Shown: positions 17,113-25,201 of the stretch, in pieces
Position numbering within the stretch: position 1 is the stretch's first letter
How the letters are laid out: every line of letters begins with the position of its first letter
Assembly: GCF_001905665.1 (NCBI RefSeq)
Contig: NZ_LIVX01000012.1
Coordinates: 124,001 to 188,000, forward strand
From: Streptomyces sp. CB02261
GTDB taxonomy: Bacteria > Actinomycetota > Actinomycetes > Streptomycetales > Streptomycetaceae
Length of the DNA: 64,000 nt
Reading direction: 5' to 3'
The notes under the pieces: generated by a model
What the model was told of the DNA's origin: nothing
What the model saw: the letters and a program-made list of their open reading frames with translations, nothing else
Database searches by the model: none
Program-made: the position numbers and the translations under genes

Positions 17113-17778
17113 TCATCCCGTCGTAGCTGACGTACGGGCCAGCCGGCGCAGCGCCGACAGCAGTTGGTCGCCAAGGACGGCCGCGACGACCAGGCGCTCC
17201 GCCGGGCCCGTCCCGCTGCTGGAGGAGTGCAGCAGCTCCGCGTCGGCCGCCGCCGCCTGCTCCGCTGCGGCGGCGTACGCGTCAATCCGGTCGGCGAAGT
17301 GGTGTTGGTCCAGTTCGCCGAGGGTGTCCAGGATCTCGACCACCCGTGCGAACGCGGGGCCGTCGGCGGGCGCGTGCCAGCTACGGCGCTCGGCGAGTGC
17401 GTAGACCAGGGCCAGGGTGCGGGGGTCCGCCGAGAGGATCGCGAGCGGTCCGCCCTGCGGGGCCGGGGCCGCCAGCACCTCCAGTGCGTCCAGCCTGGCG
17501 GCCCCCCTGCCACGGCATGACAGGTCGGACTCACCGTCCAGCACGGCCACGATGGCCCGGACCTTCGCCACGGACAGGCCGCCGAGCTCGAGCAGAGCCC
17601 GGATCAGACGCAGCCGGTGGACATGGTCCTCGGTGTAGCGGGCCTGGTTGCTGCTCGTGAGGCGGCCCGGGGGAAGCAGTCCCTCGCGGATGTAGTACTT
17701 GATGGTGGGCGTGGACACGCCACAGGCGCGGCCGAGTTCCGCGATGCGCATGCCCGTTTTGGGCGGTGCGGGGCTCAT
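17113..17778 (-). CDS. MerR-family transcriptional regulator
   Basis: This 221-residue protein starts at ATG 17778, overlapping the upstream stop by four bases (ATGA). The MerR winged helix is at about residues 10-80 (MRIAELGRACGVSTPTIKYY, then YTEDHVHRLRLIRALLELGG). The C-terminal half is an Ala-rich helical effector domain without the paired cysteines of metal sensors. It is co-transcribed behind the HTH protein 17775-19427. Confidence 0.88.
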   Translation of the reverse strand: MSPAPPKTGMRIAELGRACGVSTPTIKYYIREGLLPPGRLTSSNQARYTEDHVHRLRLIRALLELGGLSVAKVRAIVAVLDGESDLSCRGRGAARLDALEVLAAPAPQGGPLAILSADPRTLALVYALAERRSWHAPADGPAFARVVEILDTLGELDQHHFADRIDAYAAAAEQAAAADAELLHSSSSGTGPAERLVVAAVLGDQLLSALRRLARTSATTG

Positions 17779-19427
17779 GACGTGCCCGCCGGTACGCGCG
17801 CGTCGGCATCCTTGGGCAGGTGGGCTCTCTCCTCGGCGCGGCAGCGCCAGCACATACCGCGGGGTGCCGGGCGTCCGCAGGTTCCCTCGCGGCCCCGGCA
17901 GCCGATGCCGATCTCCGCCGGGGGCCCGGGGACCGGAGTGATGAGCGCGGGGCGGGGCCGGCATTCCGCGCACAGCCCCGAGTTGCCGCGGTGGTGGGGC
18001 CGTTCGCACTCCGGGCAGCACTCCACGACGCGTAGCCGGGCCCCAGCAGCCGGCCTGGTGGGGGAGGACAGTGTGGTGGGCGGCGGGGTGCACCGGCGAT
18101 GGGCCGCGCGCTCGGCGATCACCTCACGACAGGCCCGGCACTCGACGCCCGTCGACCAGAGCACGCCCGCCTCGCAGTCCGGGTCGGCGCAGCCCCAGCG
18201 GGGGAGCGCGACGCCCAGCAGCCAGCGGCCGGGGTCCCGGATGTCTGAAAGGAGGGTCCGGGCCAGGCGGTGGTTGAGCCGGGCCTGCAGACGGGGGATC
18301 TCGGTTCCGTGGTCGAGCTGCCGGGAGATCTCCTGGCCGATGCGCCGCTGCACGTAGGTGCCGACCCCGGCGAGGAGGAAGCGGACCGGCTCCAGGACGG
18401 TGTGCAGCCGTGGGCTGAACGTCAGCTGTGGGCCTCGGTACGGAGGCTTGCCGCCGCTGTTGCGGATGGGGGAGGGGCTGGGGGTCTGGCCGTCCGCGCG
18501 CAGCGCGTGATCACGCGAGTCCGCTACGGGGCGCGGTGTTTCGACGGGCCCAGGTGCGGGCTCTTCCACCGGTGGTTCGCCTACGGCGGATGACCAAGGC
18601 GTCGGCTCGTTCTCAAGTCGGTCAATCCTTAGGTCTTCCTCATACGCGAGGGATCGGTCATGAAGATCGGGACCGGATAGGTCATCAAGAGCAGAGGATG
18701 GCGTGGTCTCCTCAACAAGGATGCTGAAGAGGTGGCGCCCCCGTGCTCCGGCCCGTCGGTCGACGGTGATCCAGCTGGATTCGGCCAGTTCGTCGATGAT
18801 GCGCCCGGCCGCCTCGGTGGTGATCGGCTGGCCGGCCTTGGGGCCGGAATGGTGCCGCAGGTAGCCGGCGAGTTCGCGTTCGGTCAGGGGCATGTTCTGC
18901 ACGACGGCGAACGAGATGACGGCGTAGGCGCGCAGCAGACGGGGCCGCAGCTGCTCGGAGGCGACGACGGGCAGCCAGATGAACCGCTCGTTGGGCCACA
19001 TCGCGCGGACCTTGCGGCGTGCGGTGGTGCCGGTGCCGCCGCGGAGGGTTCGGCGACGGCTGTCAGGCAGTTCGATGACGCCGTCGGGTGCCGGGGAGCG
19101 CAGTTCTGCGAGGCCGCGCTGCACGGTTGAAATGGAGAGACCGAGGTATGAGGCGAGGGTGGCGAGGCCTGCGGTGCATGCCTCATTGCGCATGCCGAGC
19201 GCCTTGATCTTCATGTAGACGGTCACGGCGGCGTCGGAGTAGTACGCGGACTCGATGAGCCTCATCGGCACCTTCACGCGTCCGCGGAGGAGAGGATCGG
19301 GGATGACAAGAGCAATTCCCGGCTGAACGTGGCTGGAATCGATGGGGGAGATATGACCAGCAAAGGCGTGATTCCCCGCAGAAAGGTCTGCAGGGGGCTG
19401 GAGAATCACAGCGTTTTGGTTCATCAT
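17775..19427 (-). CDS. Helix-turn-helix protein with C-terminal zinc-ribbon clusters
   Basis: This 550-residue protein starts at ATG 19427 with GAGGAG seven bases upstream. A winged-helix segment sits at about residues 55-110 (LATLASYLGLSISTVQRGLAEL), and a second helical domain follows with LTERELAGYLRHHSG. A long Pro-rich linker leads to a C-terminal part with at least four CxxC pairs (CADPDCEAGV, CRAC, CCPEC, CWRC). This looks like a replication-initiator-like or transcription-related protein of a type common in Streptomyces accessory regions. No catalytic motif is seen. It is first in a two-gene unit with the MerR regulator. Confidence 0.6.
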   Translation of the reverse strand: MMNQNAVILQPPADLSAGNHAFAGHISPIDSSHVQPGIALVIPDPLLRGRVKVPMRLIESAYYSDAAVTVYMKIKALGMRNEACTAGLATLASYLGLSISTVQRGLAELRSPAPDGVIELPDSRRRTLRGGTGTTARRKVRAMWPNERFIWLPVVASEQLRPRLLRAYAVISFAVVQNMPLTERELAGYLRHHSGPKAGQPITTEAAGRIIDELAESSWITVDRRAGARGRHLFSILVEETTPSSALDDLSGPDLHDRSLAYEEDLRIDRLENEPTPWSSAVGEPPVEEPAPGPVETPRPVADSRDHALRADGQTPSPSPIRNSGGKPPYRGPQLTFSPRLHTVLEPVRFLLAGVGTYVQRRIGQEISRQLDHGTEIPRLQARLNHRLARTLLSDIRDPGRWLLGVALPRWGCADPDCEAGVLWSTGVECRACREVIAERAAHRRCTPPPTTLSSPTRPAAGARLRVVECCPECERPHHRGNSGLCAECRPRPALITPVPGPPAEIGIGCRGREGTCGRPAPRGMCWRCRAEERAHLPKDADARVPAGTS

Positions 19428-19763
19428 GAAGGGACTCCTCGGCATCACTTGAGGGGGCTCTCTCCTTGTCGGGCGATGAGGAGAGGGATGCTTCGCGTGG
19501 TTGGGGCTGGTCTCTTTCCTCGCGGAGGACTCGTCAAAGGAGCCGCTGTGCGGCGGCTTGTTGGTTCCTGGCAGAACCTGCTCGTGCACGTTTCTGGGGT
19601 GGCTCCCAGAGACGGGGCTTCGCCCGTCGAGTTGGCAGCTCGGCGGGCGGTGTTGTGACGACTCCCGTTCCTCAGTGGTGGCTCACTGAGGCAGGGCTTG
19701 TTATCACATCTCCTGTTATGTCCCCTTCTTGATCCTTTCTTCGCGCAGGGAAGTCCCGGGTGA
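19428..19763. other. Intergenic region, no gene seen
   Basis: About 335 bases between the start of the HTH gene and the end of the AfsA-type gene, both on the minus strand. It should hold the promoter of the HTH gene and the terminator of the AfsA-type gene. I see no long inverted repeat or convincing frame. Confidence 0.4.
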
Positions 19764-20714
19764 TCAGAGCGCGGTGATGTCCGTGACCTCGGTCGTCGCG
19801 TGGAACGCGAATGAGCCGCCCTGGAGGGCGTTGACGCGGATCGAACGGCGCCCGGGGGAAGCCTCGGTGCTGTCGACCGGTTCCGCCTCGATCCAGCACG
19901 GCTCGTCGAACTCGACGTAGCGGTTGAACGAGATGTCCATCGAGGTGGGTATCGCGGCTCTCCCCACCGGCTGTGTCGCGTGGGCCGCCTGGCGGACCGC
20001 CTCCAAGAGGACCATTCCCGGCACATGGTCGACGGCGTGGTCGAAGAGAACCGGGTGGCTGGTGTCAACCCGGAGCTGCCAGCGGCGGCGTTCCTCGGTG
20101 GGCGACAGGACGATGTCCTGCTGGCGCAGCCGGCCCACGCTGCTGCGCGAGACGGGCTCCGGTGGCTGGGGGGCGGCCGCGAAAATCTCCGCGATGTCGC
20201 TGCGTCCGGCGCGCATCCGCTGGTAGACGGCGGGGGAGTGACAGCCGAACCGGGTGCTGACCATGGCGACCAGGGAGTCGTTGCGGACGACCTCCAGGTG
20301 CATGGTCATCATGGTCGGGAGCTGCTTGTGGTAGCGGATGTCCGAGACCACCGCGTGTATCTCCAGGTCGGCCGGGGTGCGCTCGACGTGCAGGGCCTGC
20401 GGGTTGATCGCGAACTGCAGTCGGGACCAGCTGAGCTGGTAGCCGAAGGGGACGTCGTACGCGACGTGCGTCAGCAGCGGGAACGTCTGCCGCACCGTCT
20501 CGCACAACAAGAGCGGGTCGTGCATGCCGTGCTCGGATGTGTAGAAGCTGTGGCCGCGGGGCCACTGGGCGCTGACCGTGAAGGTGTCGTGGCCAACCTT
20601 GTTCCACCCCGTCAGGAACACCTCCGACAGAGCTGCGCGGTGCACGTACTCCTTGGCGACCGTCGTGGTCAGCACGGGGCGTGCCACGGCAGGACGTTCC
20701 GATGTGATGAGCAT
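19764..20714 (-). CDS. scbA: AfsA/ScbA-family gamma-butyrolactone signal synthase
   Basis: This 316-residue protein is full length for the AfsA family, with two tandem hot-dog repeats. The first repeat has EVFLTGW (about 31-37) and ends near residue 160; the second begins near residue 215 with a DHVPGMVLLEAVRQAAH segment. AfsA-type enzymes condense DHAP with a beta-ketoacyl-ACP on the way to gamma-butyrolactone or related signals. The start ATG 20714 has GGGGAG upstream. It is divergent from an ScbR-type receptor with an ARE-like site between them, the classical arrangement. The downstream epimerase may complete the signal. Confidence 0.93.
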   Translation of the reverse strand: MLITSERPAVARPVLTTTVAKEYVHRAALSEVFLTGWNKVGHDTFTVSAQWPRGHSFYTSEHGMHDPLLLCETVRQTFPLLTHVAYDVPFGYQLSWSRLQFAINPQALHVERTPADLEIHAVVSDIRYHKQLPTMMTMHLEVVRNDSLVAMVSTRFGCHSPAVYQRMRAGRSDIAEIFAAAPQPPEPVSRSSVGRLRQQDIVLSPTEERRRWQLRVDTSHPVLFDHAVDHVPGMVLLEAVRQAAHATQPVGRAAIPTSMDISFNRYVEFDEPCWIEAEPVDSTEASPGRRSIRVNALQGGSFAFHATTEVTDITAL

Positions 20715-20782
20715 GCCTCTCCCCTAGGGCGTGCGTATGTGGAGGCTCCGTGTTGGACTTTCGGTTGCCGGAGCCGACTTGT

Positions 20783-20808
20783 AAAATAAGGGCGTTCGTT
20801 TTTTTTGT
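20783..20808 (+). promoter_or_regulatory. ARE-like operator 1, between scbA-like and scbR-like genes
   Basis: An A-rich arm, the core AAGGGCGTTCG, and a T-rich arm form an imperfect palindrome 23 bases upstream of the receptor start. The core GGGCGTTCG is shared with the site at 23290-23320, and GTTCG in the same context with 40591-40620. This is the expected place for autoregulation by a butyrolactone receptor. Confidence 0.65.
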
Positions 20809-20830
20809 CGAGAGAGGCAGGTCGATTCCG

Positions 20831-21460
20831 ATGGACGAGCCGAAGCAAGACCGGGCCGTCAAGACGAGGGAGGCGATTCTGCATGCCGCCGCGGAGGTCT
20901 TCGACACCTACGGCTACAGCGGCGCCAGCATCAGCAAGATCATGGAGCGCGCCCAGGTGACGCAGGGTGGGATGTACTTCCACTTCAAGTCGAAGCTGGG
21001 CTTGGCGCAGGCGGTGCTGGCGCACCAGCAGGAGTTCGTACACTTCCCGCCGACCGGTCACGACGGGCTGCAGCTCCTCATCGACCTCAACTTCTTCCTC
21101 GCCCGCGAGCTGCAGACCAACGTGGTCTTCCGGGCCAGCGTCCGACTCGCCGTCGAACAGGGCGACTTCGGCATGCGGGACGACACGGCCTATCAGGAGT
21201 GGGTCGAACAGTTCTACGGACTGCTGTGTGCGGCGCGCGAGAACGGTGAGCTGCTGCCGGGCGTCGACGAGCGGGAGTTCGCCAACGTTCTGGTCGGTGC
21301 CTACAGCGGCATCCAGGTGTTTTCGAACGTCGCCTCCGGACGCGCCGACCTCCCCTCGCGACTTGCCTCGATGTGGCGCTACCTGCTGCCGGCGATCGCC
21401 ACTCCGCAGGCCATCGCCGAGCTCCGGTTCCCCCAAGACGTACAGAAGTTCGCAGCGTGA
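20831..21460 (+). CDS. scbR: ScbR/ArpA-type gamma-butyrolactone receptor (TetR family)
   Basis: This 209-residue TetR-family protein has the DNA-binding domain at about residues 8-55 (TREAILHAAAEVFDTYGYSG, then VTQGGMYFHFKSKLGLAQAV), which is characteristic of butyrolactone receptors. The ligand domain has the conserved Trp in YQEWVEQFY (about 120-128). Such receptors repress their own promoter and cluster activators until the signal binds. Start ATG 20831 was chosen because the upstream in-frame codons run through the ARE-like site. The epimerase gene overlaps its stop. Confidence 0.93.
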   Translation: MDEPKQDRAVKTREAILHAAAEVFDTYGYSGASISKIMERAQVTQGGMYFHFKSKLGLAQAVLAHQQEFVHFPPTGHDGLQLLIDLNFFLARELQTNVVFRASVRLAVEQGDFGMRDDTAYQEWVEQFYGLLCAARENGELLPGVDEREFANVLVGAYSGIQVFSNVASGRADLPSRLASMWRYLLPAIATPQAIAELRFPQDVQKFAA

Positions 21461-22416
21461 GAGCCGACCGCGTGGTGGTGACGGGGGCCACCGGGTTCAT
21501 AGGATCGGCCGTTTTACGGGAGCTGCGCCGGCTGCGTGAGGAGCGGGGTGACGCCATCGTCGTCCGGGCGGTGGGACGGCGGCCGCCTGCCGGCCTGTCC
21601 CACGCCGACGAGTGGATCGACGCCGACCTCGCGGATCCGTGCACGCTGACGGGGGTCTGCGACGGGGCGGACGTACTGCTGCACCTGGCCGCGCTCGTCG
21701 CCGCCGAGGAGGAGTCGTGCGCCGCTGTCAACGTGCGGGGAACCGAGACCCTGATGGCGGAGGCCATCCGCGCCGGGGTGGACCGGTTGGTGCACCTGTC
21801 GACGGCCGCGGTCTACGGCCTCGGGCCGTATGCGGGGATCGCCGTCGACGAGGTTGTGCCCGCTCCGGTGTCCGCCGCGAGCCGGACCCGGCTCGCGGCG
21901 GAGGCCCATGCGCTCGCGGCCGGGGCGGACGTGCTGCGGCCCGGCCTCGTGCTCGGGACGGGCGACCGGTGGGTCGTGCCCGCACTCGCCGAACTCCTCC
22001 GCTCCGTGCCGGCCCTGTGGGACGGGGGACGGGCGAGGATATCCCTCATCGAGGTCGAGGACCTGGCCCGGCTGATCGCGCACGCCGGACTGACCGGTGC
22101 GCTGCCCGGCGGCCGGATCTGGCACGCGGGCCATCCCGAGCCGGTGACCCTCGCCGCGCTCGTCGATGCGCTGGCCCTTGAGGGAATCGTGGCCGCGCCG
22201 AAGCAGCCGCTGCCGCTGGCCGACTGTCTGAAGCAACTGGGCGCCTCGGGGACCCGCTTGAGCTCGCGACAGTTCTCACTGTTCGCGGAGGACTTCTGGT
22301 TCGACAGCCGAGAGATCTGGCGCGCCGCCGACTGCCCCGCCGGTCCTGGTCCGCTGGACCGGCTGGCCTCGTCGGCACAGTGGTACCGGGACCTGCTCAA
22401 GGGCCGGGCGGCCTGA
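21457..22416 (+). CDS. NAD-dependent epimerase/reductase, butyrolactone-pathway associated
   Basis: This 319-residue extended short-chain dehydrogenase starts at GTG 21457, overlapping the receptor stop. It has a TGATGFIGSAV Rossmann motif at about residues 9-19 and a conserved HLSTAAVYG segment. The catalytic tyrosine expected in YxxxK is not present: SRTRLAAE replaces YxxxK. This suggests a divergent or inactive site, as in some reductases linked to butyrolactone synthesis. It contains a TTA codon at 21514-21516 (codon 20), so it should need bldA. Its place directly behind scbR fits a step that tailors the signal. Confidence 0.8.
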   Translation: MRADRVVVTGATGFIGSAVLRELRRLREERGDAIVVRAVGRRPPAGLSHADEWIDADLADPCTLTGVCDGADVLLHLAALVAAEEESCAAVNVRGTETLMAEAIRAGVDRLVHLSTAAVYGLGPYAGIAVDEVVPAPVSAASRTRLAAEAHALAAGADVLRPGLVLGTGDRWVVPALAELLRSVPALWDGGRARISLIEVEDLARLIAHAGLTGALPGGRIWHAGHPEPVTLAALVDALALEGIVAAPKQPLPLADCLKQLGASGTRLSSRQFSLFAEDFWFDSREIWRAADCPAGPGPLDRLASSAQWYRDLLKGRAA

Positions 22417-22436
22417 TGATCACGGTCGCCCGGCCC
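22401..22436. terminator. Bidirectional terminator hairpin
   Basis: A perfect 10-bp inverted repeat (GGGCCGGGCG at 22401-22410, CGCCCGGCCC at 22427-22436) overlaps the stop of the epimerase gene and lies between two convergent genes. Confidence 0.7.
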
Positions 22437-22445
22437 TCATAGTGT

Positions 22446-23084
22446 TCAACCCGTCTGAGCCGGGTTCTCCGAGGCGCCTGCCTGCCGCGGAACGGTCGAC
22501 CCCTCGGCGGAGACGCCCGCGAGCGCCAGTCGCCACACCCGCTTCAGCTGGGCGACCGCGCTTTCGAACGCGGGATCAGAACCCATCCGGCTGCGCAGGT
22601 ACGCCTCGGCGCCACTGGTCAGATGCTCCACCAGCGTCGTGACGTCCGCGGGCAGCGCGTCCGTATGAAGTTGACCGCTTTCGTATGCCCGGTCGAGCAG
22701 GTTGCGTACTGTCGGCAGCCAGGCATCCGACCAGGACACCGTGCTCGGCCGCTCCCGGCTCAGCCGGATCGCGGAACGCACCGCGGGCTCCTGTTCCATC
22801 AGCCGGGTCAGTTCCAGCGTCAGGTCGATCACCATCCGCAACGGCGTCATCGGCTCGGCCGTCAGACGTTCGAGCGTCGCCACCGTTACCGACCTGCCCT
22901 CTTCCTGCACGGCGTCGGCCAGATGGACCTTCGTCGGGAAGTGGAATGTCACGGCGCCTATCGACAGGCCGGCGGCCTTGCTGATCGTTGACAGCGAGGT
23001 GCCCTCGTACCCGTTGCGGTCGAATTCCTGCGCCGCCGCCTTGATCAGGGCCTGGCGCGTACGCACGGCCCTCTCCTGTTTCAC
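22446..23084 (-). CDS. TetR-family butyrolactone-receptor homologue (pseudo-receptor type)
   Basis: This 212-residue protein starts at GTG 23084 with GGGAG eight bases upstream (GTG 23087 is the alternative). Its N-terminus (VKQERAVRTRQALIKAAAQ, then LSIGAVTFHFPTKVHLADAV) is of the ArpA/ScbR2 class, like the receptor at 20831. Many clusters carry a second homologue that binds ARE sites but responds to other ligands. The region between it and the divergent transposase-like gene holds ARE-like site 2, so it could control both. It has a conserved Trp in the ligand domain (VSWSDAWLP). Confidence 0.9.
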   Translation of the reverse strand: MKQERAVRTRQALIKAAAQEFDRNGYEGTSLSTISKAAGLSIGAVTFHFPTKVHLADAVQEEGRSVTVATLERLTAEPMTPLRMVIDLTLELTRLMEQEPAVRSAIRLSRERPSTVSWSDAWLPTVRNLLDRAYESGQLHTDALPADVTTLVEHLTSGAEAYLRSRMGSDPAFESAVAQLKRVWRLALAGVSAEGSTVPRQAGASENPAQTG

Positions 23085-23289
23085 CACACCATCTCCCGAA
23101 GAGGGCTGTCTCGTGGGGGACTCATGACCACCTTCCTGTCCAAGACTTGCCTCCTTCTGTTGCGGCGGACAAGGCCGAGTTGCCCAAGCTGTCTTGGGTT
23201 TTCGCAGGTCACAGCGGTGTGGGCGACCAGTCCGCGAGGCCGCCAAGGCACCGACTTGCCGAAGTGCATGCGGCAACTCTCCTGAGTCA

Positions 23290-23320
23290 CAAAAAAAAGA
23301 GGGCGTTCGCTATGATTTTA
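23290..23320 (+). promoter_or_regulatory. ARE-like operator 2, upstream of the transposase-like gene
   Basis: Eight A residues are followed by GAGGGCGTTCGCTATG and an AT-rich arm. It matches site 3 (40591-40620, other strand) at 25 of 26 aligned positions. It lies 46 bases upstream of the start at 23366 and about 200 bases from the divergent TetR gene. Confidence 0.65.
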
Positions 23321-23365
23321 GCGTGGTCGGCAGCCGCAGGCCGAGAGCAGGGGAGGGAACGAGCC

Positions 23366-24580
23366 ATGACCGCGTACGCTCTGACGACGCATCACACGTC
23401 GGTGCCGGTGTTCGCCGAGAGAATCTTCGAGTGCCTGCCGAGGGCTGACCAGCGCCGCTGGGCCCAGACCTACATGCAGGGTCTGCTCACCACCCCGGGC
23501 AAGAAGTCGGTACGCAATCTCGCCGCGGCGGTCTCGGCCTCGCCGGCCGCCTCCCAGTCGCTGCACCAGTTCGTCAACGCCAGCCCCTGGGACTGGATGC
23601 CGGTCCGCGCAGAGCTCACCCGTTGGGCCGAGCAGCAGATGGCCCCGCGCGCCTGGGTACTCAGCCAGGCCGTACTGCGCAAACGCGGAGAGCACTCCTG
23701 CGGGGTGCACCGCAGGTTCCTCGCCTCCACCGGCCGCTCGGTGACCTGCCAGGTCGGCGTCGGGATGTTCCTCTCCTCCTACGACCGTGCGCAGCCCGTC
23801 GACTGGCGTCTGCTGCTGCCCGGCTCCTGGGCGAAGGACCCCGAGCGACGCGAGCGCACCCGGATCCCCGCCGAGGTCGGCCCGAGCACCGTCGAGCAGC
23901 ACGCCCTCGACCTCGTCGACACCCTCTGGGACGTCAGCAGGACCGCTCCGCTGCCGGTCGTCGCCGACCTGGACGCGCTCGGCGCCACCAGCGCGACCGC
24001 CCTGGTGCACGGACTGGCTCTGCGCGGACGTGACTTCGTCGTCGCCGTCCCGGACACGCTCCAGGTCGCCGTCGGCCGCCACCTGCGGCTGCAGCGTTCG
24101 CAGCAGAGAGGCGGCGGCCAGGGCCCGGTGCTCGCGGCGCGCAACCTGTTCGAGTTCGACGCCGGCATGCTGACCCGGATGGACAAGGTCGTCCCCTGGG
24201 AGGACAACGGCCGTCACATCACCGTCATGTCCAGCTTCGTGCGGCTGCCGCAGACCGGCCCGGGCGGGGAGCGGATCCACCGCACCTACCGGCTGTTCGC
24301 GGTCCGGCCCGACAACGGTCGCCGCCCGGTCCAGCTGTGGCTGACCAGCCTCACCCACGCCCGCATGGAGTCGGTGCTCGCGCTGACCAGGACCCTCGCA
24401 CACGCGGAGGAGTCGGTACGGGAGATGAGCGAGGACTTCGGACTGCTCGACTTCGAGGGCCGCTCCTTCCCGGGCTGGCACCACCACATGACACTGGTCT
24501 CCGCCACGTACGGCTACAGCAGCCTGCAGCGCACGCACCCGCCGACCGGCGGCGGCGAGCGGATGCTGGTGGCCGCGTGA
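23366..24580 (+). CDS. IS701-transposase-like protein without the first catalytic Asp
   Basis: This 404-residue protein aligns along its full length with IS701 transposases: FAERIFECLPRADQRRWAQT near the N-terminus, FVNASPWD (70-77), a VVADLDALG block (second Asp D201) and a C-terminal DFEGRSFPGWHHHM block with Glu. The invariant first pair, DD in active copies (D98-D99 in the copy at 12970), is Ser-Gln here (S100-Q101 in WVLSQAVLRKRGEHSCGV). So it should not transpose. The start ATG 23366 has GGGAGG. No terminal inverted repeats are seen, and an ARE-like site sits in its promoter. This points to a domesticated DNA-binding protein, perhaps a cluster regulator; that role is inference. Confidence 0.75.
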   Translation: MTAYALTTHHTSVPVFAERIFECLPRADQRRWAQTYMQGLLTTPGKKSVRNLAAAVSASPAASQSLHQFVNASPWDWMPVRAELTRWAEQQMAPRAWVLSQAVLRKRGEHSCGVHRRFLASTGRSVTCQVGVGMFLSSYDRAQPVDWRLLLPGSWAKDPERRERTRIPAEVGPSTVEQHALDLVDTLWDVSRTAPLPVVADLDALGATSATALVHGLALRGRDFVVAVPDTLQVAVGRHLRLQRSQQRGGGQGPVLAARNLFEFDAGMLTRMDKVVPWEDNGRHITVMSSFVRLPQTGPGGERIHRTYRLFAVRPDNGRRPVQLWLTSLTHARMESVLALTRTLAHAEESVREMSEDFGLLDFEGRSFPGWHHHMTLVSATYGYSSLQRTHPPTGGGERMLVAA

Positions 24581-24584
24581 TCCG

Positions 24585-24619
24585 AGGAACCTGGGACGAC
24601 TTCGCCAACTCGGGTTCCT
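24585..24619. promoter_or_regulatory. Inverted repeat upstream of the HxlR gene
   Basis: AGGAACC (24585-24591) and GGTTCCT (24613-24619) are separated by 21 bases, just after the transposase-like gene and 33 bases before the HxlR start. It may be an operator or a weak terminator. Confidence 0.35.
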
Positions 24620-24651
24620 TCACGCAACCCGCCTCGCCCTAGAGTGAGCGC

Positions 24652-25095
24652 ATGCTGAAGCACACGTACGAGGGACAGGACTGCAACCTCGCCCGGTCAC
24701 TGGAGGTGATCGGCGAGCGCTGGACCCTGCTGATCATCCGCTCCGCGTTGCTCGGCACCTCCCGCTTCGACGGGTTCCTCGCGCACCTCGACATCGCGCG
24801 CAACGTGCTCTCCAGCCGGCTGGCCCGGCTGGTGGACCAGGAGATCATGGAGCGGGTGCCCTACCAGGACAAGCCGGTGCGCTACGAGTACCGGCTCACC
24901 CCGGTCGGACGCGACCTGACCCGGGCCGTGATCGCCCTCATGCAGTGGGGCGACCGCAACCTGCCGCAGGAACTGGGCCCGCCGCGGCGCGCCGACCACA
25001 TCGGCTGCGACGGCGTCGTCCACGTCGAACTGCGCTGCGGCTCCTGTGGGCGCGCCGTGCACGACGAGGAAGTGGACGTGCGCCGCATCCGCTGA
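24652..25095 (+). CDS. HxlR-family regulator with C-terminal zinc-type cysteines
   Basis: This 147-residue protein has an HxlR winged helix at about residues 10-105 (LARSLEVIGERWTLLIIRSA, ARNVLSSRLARLVDQEIM as the recognition helix). A short C-terminal tail has C119, C129 and C132, the last two as CGSC, which could bind zinc or sense thiol stress. It sits between the transposase-like gene and the first warhead gene on the same strand, so it may control entry into the enediyne operon. HxlR proteins bind as dimers near their own promoters. Confidence 0.88.
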   Translation: MLKHTYEGQDCNLARSLEVIGERWTLLIIRSALLGTSRFDGFLAHLDIARNVLSSRLARLVDQEIMERVPYQDKPVRYEYRLTPVGRDLTRAVIALMQWGDRNLPQELGPPRRADHIGCDGVVHVELRCGSCGRAVHDEEVDVRRIR

Positions 25096-25201
25096 ACACC
25101 GGGGCGGGAGAGCAACGCGGAAGATGCCGCCGGTTATCCGGCGCACCCACGATGACAGCCCCGCCGCCCAGACCGAAAGCGGCGCATACGAGGAGGCGTC
25201 C

